Positions 12,601 to 24,600 of a stretch of 64,000 nucleotides of DNA are shown piece by piece (the stretch's first letter is position 1; each line of letters starts with the position of its first letter). A program made the translations under genes and the position numbers. This stretch comes from Linyphia triangularis (lineage: Eukaryota; Arthropoda; Arachnida; Araneae; Linyphiidae): positions 107,158,366-107,222,365 of the forward strand of contig OZ021721.1 in NCBI GenBank assembly GCA_963978545.1, given 5' to 3'. The notes beneath the pieces are model-generated. The model searched no databases, was not told where the DNA came from, and was given only the letters and a program-made list of their open reading frames with translations.

Positions 12601-15600
12601 CAGGATGAATTTTTTCTGAAAAAGACAGGTAGGGCGATATTTTCAACAAAAAAGGGCAGGAAGGGCGGTATTTTTAAAGAAAAGGGCAAACAGGGCACGT
12701 TACCCCTCGAAAAACGCCTAGGATGAACTCTGCACCACTAACACGCACACTAAATTTGAACATCATAGGTCAATTTTTTTTGGAGTTATACTGACCAATT
12801 ACACACAGATAGACATTTTTTTTGCCACTTTTTGAAATCAGGATGTTTCAAAACGTGGAGAAATGCAAAAAAAATCGTTTTTTTTTTTGTTTTTTTTTAC
12901 TACTTTCATTTTTTACTGTACTTTCATTACACTATGTAAACATATGGGTAATTGAAAGTAAAAAGTAGTCACCTTTCAAAAAGTAATCATGAAAAGTAGA
13001 AATTTGTACTGAAAAACTTTGTTTCTGGTAAAACTGAAAATCAAATAAAAAATCATGAAATATGTAAGTATTAATTAATTTATCGATACTTTTTCCTATG
13101 TAACGATACAATATCGTTACTTTTTTATCGATTTTTCTGACCTCTAGTATAGAAAGTAAACAGACTTTTGACTTTACATTCCATTCCAGATTTAAAATGT
13201 GAGTCAATGGTGTTGATTTAATTATGTTGGCTTTGAATAATGTCAAAACGCAAGTTGAATATGCTAAGTTTGACTCGAAAGTTTAAAACTGATCAATGCA
13301 ACTGAACAAAATCTGTGATGTAAGAAGGAAGACGTTGCTTTAAAATACAGAATTTATCTGAATACTCTTTTAACCATTTTGAGAAGACATGCACCGAAAC
13401 TCGAACCATCATGTAAATGAGTGAAGGTATGTGCCTTTCCTGGTGTCAAAGCTGCTCTTTTAAAATGGTTTGAAACATATCAAAACCATAATTTCAAAAT
13501 CCCTCTTAGTGGAGTGATGTTAAAAGAAAAGGCGAAGGACTTTGCTTGTGTACTAAAAGTTGAAGGATTTACGATTTATAGAAAGTGCAGGATGGCTAGA
13601 AAAGTTTAAAGCAAAATACAATATTGTCTTCTGGACATCACATGAACAGGCAAAAGATGTCTCTGATGAAATATGCCTTGAATAAAAAATAATTTCTGAG
13701 CGACTTCCGATAATTTGAACTTCGGATAACTCGAAGAATTTGGTTATTCCCTTGAACTTCGAGTCATCGCAAGTTGACTGTAGTTTGATCTCCAACTGCA
13801 ATCCAATTGTGGAGGTAATGTAATCCATATGTGGAGGTACTAAAAATGCAATATTTTTTCAAGAGAAGTTAAACTCTTGTTTAAGAAACAAAGTAACATT
13901 CATGAGATAAAAAACTGTATAAAAACTATAAAATTTGGAAATAAAGAAATTATAACATAATTAGAAAATAAATTAAGTTTATAAGTTTTGATAATCAATA
14001 AAATTTATTATTACTAATAAAAATGACAACACTTTAAAAAAAAAGAAAAGGTAACACTCATGAGAAAAGTTATGACTTGCCATTAATTTTTCTTATATTT
14101 TTCAAATATTAAAAAAATAACTCAACTCATAAATGGATGCCTATTTCCAGTACTGAGAACTAAAAAAATAACTGAGTGGTATTTCATTTTTAATCTAAGT
14201 TGGTTTTTGGTGTGTTGGGAGACTGAATGTGCCATTTGATTTGAAAATGATCCCCTCATAACACAGGGAATGATTATTTTTTAAAGAAAATTTTCAAATG
14301 TGATGTAATAAATGTTTTGAAATGCCAAAAAATTTACCAAAAAGAGAAGTGACACTTTAAACTGGTTTCCATATTATTTTTCTTTTTACTTCATAAATAA
14401 CATTATGTTTTACCTTCAATTTTTTATCATTAATGACCGGAGCCAAACCCAAAAATCGTGTGCAATGTGCAGCCGTTTCCTGTAATACTTGGTGGTTTCT
14501 GCAAACAAAAATAAAAACTAGCAAAAACTATATGTTTATAAATGTAAATACTTAAATAGAAAGAAAGAAAAATATAAATATGGTAAAGCATGATTAATTG
14601 GTATACAACAAATAAAAAAGCTATATTAACTTAAATTTAAGAAAACAGAGCTTGGCAAGAAAATTTAGGGTATTTCTTGGAAATAGCATAATTGGATTCA
14701 ACATTAAATGCCTTGAAGAATTTATGAAAAATATTCCAGTTATGATGATTTTATTTTTAGGTAATACCACTAGCTTTAGTTTGTTTCACATGTTGCTAAA
14801 TGAAAATTTAGTGAAAAACAGACATTTTCAATTATTCGGAAACCTTAATTTCCAAAAAAATTCTTGATGATAAAAGCTTTTATTGTATAAACCTTTGACT
14901 CTTCATTGATTAGGTTTCTAGACCAAGATAATTTAATACAGTAGATGTACTACTCTCAAGAAATGAGCAACTTTTTCAATGAAATTTTCTTATTAATCTA
15001 GTAACGAGTTAAAACTTAGCAGGTTTTAAAGATGATTATCAATTACTCCCCTAGGAATGAAATTTTTATTTTACAGAAAACTAACTGAAATAGACAATGT
15101 TGCATAGAAGTAGTATATGGTTGAGGTAAATCACTTTAAAGCCTAGTTCACTACGCGTCAAGGCTGTCAAGTCGAGGTCAGGCAATTGTGGTAAAAGGCA
15201 AGGCACATTTTTTTTTAAATGAGCTGTGTTGCGTGGAGGGCTTACTGGCAGGTGCCAGTGGGGGGGTGGATATACTAAGTGTCAATCATATGGGGTTTTA
15301 TTTGTGGTCCTAAGCAGTCTCGTGTTATTGAGAGGAGTTTGGATCTGATGTTGGTAGAGTCCGGAACTTGTTGTATAACTGAATGTCAAGTCCAGATTAA
15401 TGCCATGGAATGGACTGACTGGACGCAAACGATCGTACACAGTGACATGTTATTGACCGGAGGTCAGAGTGGATGTTGGTCAAGTGCAAAATTTTTGTAT
15501 GACTGGATGTTCGGACCAGATTTTCATTTTTACTTCCAATGTAAGGATCTTTTTGTTATTTTAAATCCATGTATGGCATGGACTGACTGGGCGCCAAGTT

Positions 15601-18600
15601 GGGAATTTTTTGTATGACTAGATGTTCAAGTCCAGGTTTTTTTACTTCCAAGTACGGAGTTGTTGTTTTTGCACATGCTAGGTGCTTTTCAGCATGACTG
15701 TGTTGAATCATTTTTCGTTCGATAGATGGCTATTGAATGCCAGTTTTTTTATGAGTGTGTGCTAAGGTGGTTCTAGATTGGGTTCCCCCCCCCATCGATG
15801 CTTTGTTATGTTGTTTGTGTAATATTGTAGTTTTTTTTTTTTTTTATGACTGACTTGGAAGCTATTTTATGACTATTCATGAGCATGTCACTTCATTTGC
15901 AGTCATGGATGTGAACCTGAATACCTGGTCAAAGAGAATTCTGGACTTGACATTCAGTCATACTCCAGTGAATAACATGACACAGTGTACGATCATTAGA
16001 TGCCCAATCAGTCAATGCCATGCATGGCATCAATCTGGACTTGACATCCAGCAATACAAAAAATTCCGGACTTGACCAACGACAAGTCTAAATTCTAGAC
16101 AATAGAACGACACTGTGTACGATCACACAAAAAATAACGTATGATTGGCACTTAGTATATCCATCTGCCACTAGCACCTGCCAGTCACCCCCCCTTCCCC
16201 TCCCTCCTTCCAGGCAATACAGCTCATTTCAGAGCAGACTTGAGGGTGATCTACATACCATCTACAGTATACTACTCATGGGCTCAAATAGCTGCAGCTT
16301 ATCATTGCCTGGTACAATCCAGTTTAAATTGGTTAAGTAGATTTCAAGATATGAACATACGCCTTTTCTTTCCCTACCCTTGATTCTACCACTTTAGCTT
16401 CAAATATCGGAATGAAATTATGTCCCAGAAAGAGGGCTACTGGAAAAAAGTATTTCAAATCAAAATTTCATTAAAAAATGTAGATATCAAGTTAGGATTT
16501 CATACCACTTTAGGGGTAAGAAAGGGACATGAGAGTTATTTTTCAAAACCTCATGTACCATGACCTTCTTGTATTTAGAAGGTCAAGTGTGTGTAAAATG
16601 TCATCAAGATTGGAATAAAACTGACAGTCTTCTTTAGATACATATAGAAGTTGCATATTAAAAACAAAATGTTTTCCAGTTAAAAAATCAACATACCTGT
16701 AAGGCAAACGTTCATAATATATTCCTGAAATGCCAGAAAAATGTAATCTTGGCTTTAAATGCTTTGCTAAGTATGCAACAGAATTTGAACCCACTTCCGA
16801 TGGATCAAAGTTTTCCTGCAAATTATAGCATTTTTAAAATAAGGACAAAAGACAGGATTTAATATATAAGATAACATTATTAATTATAATTTGTGTACAG
16901 AAGAAATTTTGATTTGTCAGAGTATGAAATTAAGGTTTAATTAAGCATTAAATCTATAATGAACATTAGAAATAAGATAAACAACACTTTGTTCTTGAAG
17001 CAACCAAAAGGATTTGCAGAAAAAGGGAAGGAGCACTTAGTCTGTAAACTTCATAAAAGTATTTATGGTTTAAAGCAATCGGCTCGTGCTTGGAATAAAA
17101 GGTTGCATGATCACTTAACAAATAATGGATTTTCACGCTCTGAAGCTGATCATTGCCTTTATTCGAAATAAGAAAAAGATCATTGGATATACCATCGATA
17201 TAGATAAACAACTGGATAGACTGCTCCATTGTCAATGCAAAGAGAAAAACGCGCCGGGGATTGCGAAGCTGGTAGGAAGTTGGATGGAAGTTTATAGTTG
17301 GATGGAAATGCGAAAAACCTTGTAAAATGCTAGAGTATATATTTTTTTTGCACATTATTACTAATTAGGTCTACTATTGACATTTCAGCTGTGTACAACC
17401 CTAAATTTTATTTTCAATCCTCGGCAATCCGTATTTTTTATCCCACCAACGGCTTCATTTTCCCAGCGTTAAGCAGTCTATCCAGTTGTTTATTTATATC
17501 GATGGGATATACTTGACCACTTATGTTGATGACATCATAATGGCATCTGAAAGTGAAGAATTAATATCCAAGGCCAGCAAAACCCTAGCAAAGGAATTTG
17601 ACATATCCAGTTAGGGTGACTTGAAGTTATATCTAGGTATTAATGTGACGAGAAATCCAGATGAAACATTCTCAATTCACCAACATACTTATACTGAACG
17701 TATCATCGAACGATTTGGGTTAAGTGAATCAAAACCTTCAAAAATTCCACTTGATCCTGGATACGAAAAACGAAATGAAGTTTAAGCTGCATTGAAGAAT
17801 AACACACAGTACAGAAGTGCAATTGGAGCCTTGCTTTACATTTCAAATTTCACAAGACCAGATATATCAGTAGCAGTATCAATTCTTAGTAGGAAGGTCA
17901 GTAATCCGTCTGAAGCAGATTGGGTGGAGGTGAAACGAGTAATTCGTTACCTTAAATCCACTAAAGATTTCAAATTAAAACTGGGAGATCCAAGTTTTGA
18001 AGGCGCCGATCAACTTTTCGGTTATGCTGATGCTAACTGGGCCAGTGACAAGACTGACCGCAAATCAAATAGCGGATATTTATTCAAGTTGTTTGGAGGA
18101 TGTATTAGCTGGGCAAGCAAAAAACAACAATGTATTTCCCTCTCCACTACAGAAGCTGAATACATGTCTCTATCTGAAGCTTGTAGAGAAGGAATTTGGA
18201 TAACGAGGAATCAAAGTTGCCTGAAAATCATTGATAATGCAATGACGTCAAACAGAACGAAAACATATAGACACTTGTTATCATTTTGTCAGAGATCTAA
18301 AAAGCAATGGAAAAGTAGACATTGTATATTGTCCAACTGAACTCATGATTGCAGATATTTTGACAAAACCACTGGATGCAGTTAAAACACGAAAACTTGT
18401 CTCAATGATTGGTTTGGTGTAGATAGTGTAAATATTATATTATGCATGTATTGTTTATTGTCTAGTATTCTGTCGTTGAGAGGGGATGTTGGTGTATATA
18501 CATAGCAACAACAGATATTTATTGAATTGATTAGTATCTTTGAGTTGGCAATATTATGAAATTCTACAACAGTAAAAATTAGTTTAAAAAGATATAACGG

Positions 18601-21600
18601 TTTATCCCTCCACTTACATGTTAACTTCCATATTCTTCTGCGATCTTTTTGTATAAAATTAAACTTCCCTTTAAAGTCACTCTGCTAATCTTTTCTAATA
18701 GTAAAACACTAACATTAAAAACTCGACAAGAATCTTAAAATAGTATTTTTACGAAAGAGATTTTTCTTTGATGCTAACTGACTTTTCATACAATAGTCCT
18801 ACGAAACAAATTTTACAAACATAAGTTGTAAAAAGTTAATGTTCTACTAACGAAATTATAATTTTGTCAATTTAAAATGCATAAGTAAAAAGATATGGTC
18901 GGTATACTGAAAAAAAATAAAAATTAAAAAATTCAGAAGGTTTTTGGTGCACCATGGCGAAAATGGTACATTGATATTACCGTTATTATACATAGATATA
19001 AACCTATTTAATAAATTTCCACCTTTTATTTAACATTATTATTAGTATTATATCTATATTGTTTTATTTCTTTTATTAAAATTATCAGACTTTTCAGTAA
19101 GAAGCTATTTTTACACCCCTACCTATACATAAAATATTCTAGGTTATCATCTCGTAAACCTTCGAAGAAGCGTAGCTCCTTAGTTATTAGTCCTAGAAAG
19201 TAACCTTTCTTATAAAACCTATAGCAAATTTATTGTTCTACAACTTTTGTTTAATACATTTTTCTCTACGACTTACTGCAAGAAGATATAATCGAAAAAA
19301 TCCTAAAAAAATAAAAAAAAGCACCATTTTTACGAAAAAGTTTTTACTTTGATGTTACATTACAGTTTTACAAAAAAAAATTGTAACAAATTTAGTACTC
19401 TACAACTTTTAAATTGAATATTTGTTTTCAAGATGCATTGCAAAAGAGTTATGATCTAAAAACTGAAAAACAGCGTTTTTTTGGTGCACCACGAAAAATG
19501 CACAAAGCCGAGTATCTCCTTTATTATTAATCCTAGAAATTAACTTGTTATATAAAACCTGTTGGAAATTTATTGTTCTACAACTTTTATTTCCAAAATT
19601 TTTCTCTAAGACGTACCATTATGGAGATATATTAAAAAAACTCGACACAAATCTTAAAAAAGTAGCATTTTTACGAAAAAGTTTTGACTTTGATGCGGCG
19701 TAACTATTTACATAATAGTCCTACAAAAAAACTTTGCATACAAAAGTTGTTGCAAATTTAACTATAACTTTTGAATACAATGTTTGTTACTAAGATGCAT
19801 TGGAAAAGAGTTATGATGCATAAACTGAAAAACGACTCGGTTTTTGGTGCACAACGGAGAACGCACAAGGGTTCAGAGGTCGAAAACTTGGTTTATAAAT
19901 CATGGAACCGACCTTTATAACATTAAAAAATCAGAACTACATAACCTTTTGCAAGGTAAGACCCTTTTATTAGTCTCTATTCCCCGGACTAAATGAGGAA
20001 ATTGCACAAGTGTTGAAAATGGATATTTTTTGCATTTTCTAGTGTTATCCAAAGGGTAGTAGCATGTAGTAGCATGACGTGATAAATGAGGTTATTTTTA
20101 GCGCATCTTTTCTCGAGTGACGTTATTCAGTAAAAAATCACGTCAGTTTTGACGTCATCTAATGGTCATACAAATTGACGTTCTTAAAATGACGTACATT
20201 TTTTGGTCATCATACGACGCAAATATTTTTGGGTCATGAAATGACGTCTTTTTATAAATAATAAATGACTCAAATAATTTTGGGTCACAATATGCCGTCA
20301 TTTTTTAGTCATCATATGACGCGAATTTAACTTTTATTATTTTTTATACGGACCCATGGCCGAATACACACTTCTACTTGTGAAGCCTACTTGCATGACT
20401 ATATATTTTATTTTTAATAAACTCGTAATATTCATTGAGTATCTACTAAAACCAGAAAATAAATAAAAAATTATATTACAACAAATAGGTAAGTAAGTTT
20501 TAGGTAAGTAATTGATTCGTATTAAGCGTTTTCTGGCAAAGAAAATCTCGTGTTAATAGTTTGAAATTATAAAGTCAATGTAAAATAATTCTATGATTTG
20601 GTAAAAATAAAAGATGGAATGTACATTTGTAATTTAATATAGTTTCAAGAAACGCATACAAGAAATTATTTTTAGTCACGTTTCACTTATTATGCTCTTT
20701 TGTTTACATTTCAATTATCACAAATTACAGTGCTTAAAATTGAATGTTCATTTCAAGACATGATTAGTTAGTGTGCCAATGTAAACAAACTTATTCTTCC
20801 TGAACATCACAAATTTAATATTAATATTCATCCGTAACTCTATCCCTATTAATAAATACATATGCTGTCGCTTCTTTCATAACTTGTTCTAAATGATTTT
20901 GGTATATGTGTTTAATTAGTATTGTTTTTTTGCTTGTAATTTTTTTGTGTTCAAATGAGTCAAAAAGAGATGCTTAGGTACTCTTCGGTTTGCTGAATAG
21001 CAATTTTCGCCAAGTCCAAATGTAAACATGTTTAAAAGATGTGTAAATGAATCTCCAACCCTAAATATTTACTGTTGTTATAGGAATTGTAAATGTTTTA
21101 AGGTTGTTAGTTTAAATAAGTTAGGAATGCAATTTGGTGGTTTTTATCTGGTCGGTTTACTGAATAGTACTGATGCTTAGTAAACTGAATGTTGATCAGC
21201 CATTCTGATACTAAATTATATTTGTTTTTTATCGTATGTTTTATTCTTGTTCATACCTTCAATAATGAATGTTTTTTGGTTGGAATAATCAACTTCAAAT
21301 AATACAATGCAATTTGAAAATATTATCATAAACAATTTTCTTCATAGAATGTGTTTTTTAATGCTGTTTTGAAATGTATTAAAAAGGTTAATTAATTACT
21401 AAAGGTTAGTGTAATGTAGAAGATCTGAAGCTTAGTATTTAAAAAGAGTATAGTTTTTTAGAAGGTTATTAGGCCTCTGCTCCTGTTTGAAGTCGAAGGA
21501 TACACCTTAGTCTTTCTAAATCAGCGATCTTAAAATTTGTCCCCAACTTATAAGAATAAACAAACTGAAGGTGAAAAAGTACTTATCTTGTTGATATTTG

Positions 21601-24600
21601 GTGTAAAATAGCTTTTTTTAAGTTTGTAATAATTTTGTCTCATTAAACGTTTCTTAATTATTGTTTCTTTTTATTAAATAACATAAGCAATGCAGCTCGT
21701 AATCATTTTATCTCTGTAATTGAAGTGCACAATTTGCTTGTGAAAGATAATTATTTTTTCGGTATCAAATTCACAGAGAAAAGTATATTTATAAATAGTC
21801 ATTTTTATCTTGAACAATCAATATGTTTCTTGTAAGATCTTTAGAGAATGTATACACAGAAGGAACTTCCAAATATGGGCTTTTGCCTTTCCTCAATAGC
21901 TATTTTCTGTGTTTGCCATTGTTTCATTGTCAATAAGTTCCTTGTTTGCAAAATCATAACAGAAAGCGCAAACCCACAAAATAATTATCATCAAAAGACA
22001 AAAATATACATTTTGAAAAGTACTATAATAATTATACTTATTACTGACTCTGTGAAAGAATTTTAACCAATCATAAGGAAAACTCTTTTCTGCTGTTAAA
22101 ATTATGTTTATCAGAATAAATAAAAGATAATTGGACATGAATGCATAAATTCATTATGGAATGTGGTCCAATCAATTCAGCATTGTGATGCGTGTTTCGG
22201 GATAATGACTCCAGAAACTTTATAGAAACCTTACACTATGTCAACTAATAGTTTGTGTATATTAAATTGAAGTGTTTGCTGTATTCATTCATTTTTATTG
22301 CCTTGCAATTAACTACTCTATAATAAAGTTATTTCTCTGTAAATATTTTCTGATCTGAATTTGCAAAATCTGTATTTCCCTTTGTCGAGTACAATTACTC
22401 ACCAAGCCTTAAATTTATTAAATGTTTTCATGTTTAAACAACATATCCATAGCCTATGCTATAGCTACCCTATAACAGTTTGTTATAGGAACTATAAATG
22501 ATTTAAGGGTTTTTATTTTAGATGAGTTATGTTTGTGCAATTTGGTGGGTTTTATCTATGACTAATGGAATATTAGTCCAAACTCATCTATGAAAAAAAA
22601 AAAAAAAAAAACGGAATTGTCCAGAATCCAAGTGGTGTAAAATCAGCGACAACCTATTTTGTTCTTCCGATATTATCAATATATAATGTGAGCAGTATAT
22701 CGAAACAAAATATTTGTCAAGTTGGGGACAAATAGAGTATTTTATATTTTGAATTTACTGTTAACTGATTTTAATCTTGAATTATATTATAAAATAGCAA
22801 ATGTTAAAAGCATTTCTCATCTTCCCTGCAAAACCATTTGAAGTTCTATAGAGCATATGTAGGTACATATCTTTTGTATTTGGACTAATTGTAAATAATT
22901 TTGTGTAGTGTATTGATGTTTGTTTTCTGCACACTTAGAGTTTTGTTATACTGGAATAACTTGTTACTTGATGAATTTTAATAAAATAATCTTTGCTAAT
23001 TTGTTGTTTTACTATTTTTATTTAAATCTGATTAAGAAATATATATAAAAAAATGCATATCTTTGTTTAAAATTACAAATTGTTTTTGTTTTTAAAGCTA
23101 ATACTTTGATATGAATTCTGCAATTTGACAGACGATTTAATGTTTGTTTTCTTGTATACTTCGAGTGTTGTTATATTGGAATAACATAACAAAATATTCT
23201 TATTTATACAATTTGTTGTTTTATTACTTTCATTTAATTCTCTTTAAGAAATATATTTAAAAAAATATGTCCTTGTTTAAAATTACAAATTGATTTTATT
23301 TTTAAAACTAATACTTTGAAATGAATTCTGCAATTTAGCTTATTATTTAAAATGAAAAGAGTTAACATTGAATTAAATGGGAGTTTTATATTTTGGAAAT
23401 AAGAAAAAGTGAAATAATCGCCCTATGATTAGGATAAATAATAAAAAATATAATAAACCTATAATAAACAAAAAAGCGTCATTATTTGTCGTTCAGGAGA
23501 CCATTTCGGTGACGTCAATATTAGGGTATTAAAAACGTCATCTTAACAACAGCATAGTGATTTGGGCGACATTGAATCACATCATTTTTAACATCGTTAA
23601 TGACGTCCAGACGTTGTTTCCAAAATGGACAAAGTGACCATTTTTTTTACGTGATTTTATAACCTTCAGATGACGTCATTTATCACGTCATGCTACTACT
23701 TGGATATTTGAGCAGTGCAATTATTTTATTTATCTTTATGCTTTCAATTAATCAAAAATCGAGTTTGAAATCAAAGCAAAAGTCACGTGACCTAAAACGC
23801 ATAAAAAAAACGTGACGTAGTTACGCATAGATTCTGTTGAAAATCCAAGGAGGAATCTAACTCCCTCCTCATCGAAAACAGGTTTTACACTGCACATTGA
23901 CTTCACATGCAAAAGTAGCTTTTTCCCACCAAATCGCAAAGTGAAAAACTAAATATTTTGTAACTATCTATCCGAGCTCAATTTTTTGAAAGATTGATAT
24001 TGTTTTTCACGATTTTTTTCTCTTCTTTTATTTAAAAATAAAACCAAAAAACGTGAAAGTTCCTCATTCCGCTGTAACAATCTGACAATTCTATTGCTCT
24101 AGTAATTCGTTTGATAAAACAAAATGGATAACAGAAGTAAATTGGCAGAAAAATTTCCATTGATATTTTTGTTTTAAGTTAAGAAACTAGGGGTGTGGAA
24201 CTTTGCACAACTTTCAATTACACTATAATATTGCTCATTCCATTCAAATTTGATATGGAATGGTGTTATTTATTGTTTTCATATTTTCGCTCATTTAACT
24301 AAAATGGCCAGTTTGAAAAAAAGTTTACATGAGCAAAAAAAAAAAAAAAAACGGTGACGTTATTCGATAAACACTACATTATGCTTTCTTCTGCATGAAA
24401 CAGAGGAAAATCAGTCATTGATGGGCGATGCTCAAGGGCAGAGAACTCTGTGTTAAAGGCATTTGTTTTTCAACATTTTGCGCTTAATCACATTTGTAAA
24501 TGAATTTCAGAGATGGGGTCGTTTAGAACACCTTAAAAGGCATTAGCATAGAGATTTTAATCAAAATCGTTACAAATGCTTTTTAGTAATTGCTGAAAAC

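Larger units (their letters stand above)
9637..13146. mobile_element. hAT-like MITE M1 (TAGAGGTTGG ends), copy 1, with nested inserts
   Basis: Ends are TAGAGGTTGGCGATAT and TGACCTCTA, and the flanking 8 bp are GCATAGAA (9629-9636) and GTATAGAA (13147-13154), one mismatch. The body matches the intact 541-bp copy at 63020-63560 over both ends and a middle piece (about 10755-10870). The extra length comes from an insert at about 9826-10755 and from repeat R1 at 10871-12935. ATCGATA-rich subterminal sequence is characteristic. No transposase was seen. Confidence 0.8.
9352..13780 (+). mobile_element. Tigger/pogo DNA transposon relic, split by nested insertions
   Basis: The left end CAGTCAACTCAAGATAACT and the right end (reverse complement CAGTCAACTTGCGATGACTC) are typical pogo/Tigger termini. 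They are flanked by TA on both sides (9350-9351, 13781-13782). Sequence inside 13320-13680 encodes pieces of a CENP-B-type DNA-binding domain. A 3.5-kb hAT-like element (9637-13146) lies inside it, and the Tigger itself sits in a LINE RNase H frame. Confidence 0.8.
19992..24068. mobile_element. MITE M2 (AATGAGGAAnTT ends), copy 1, split by a 3.6-kb element
   Basis: The left end AATGAGGAAATTGCACAAG (19992) and right end AAGTTCCTCATT (to 24068) match copies at 51457-51883 and 57225-57677. Removing 20056-23699 leaves about 433 bp, close to those copies (427 and 453 bp). The body contains AAAGTCACGTGACC-type and CCGAGCTCAA blocks conserved among copies. No target duplication could be defined. Confidence 0.8.

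Noticed and set aside
15279..15617. 112-codon open frame rich in Trp-Thr-Asp-Trp repeats
   Set aside because: It comes from repeated GACTGGATG-type units of the foldback element, not from a protein family.
16543..16821. A 92-codon minus-strand open frame as a complete small protein
   Set aside because: Only 16697-16815 is coding, as CWF19L1 exon 6. The rest is read-through past a good gtatgt donor.
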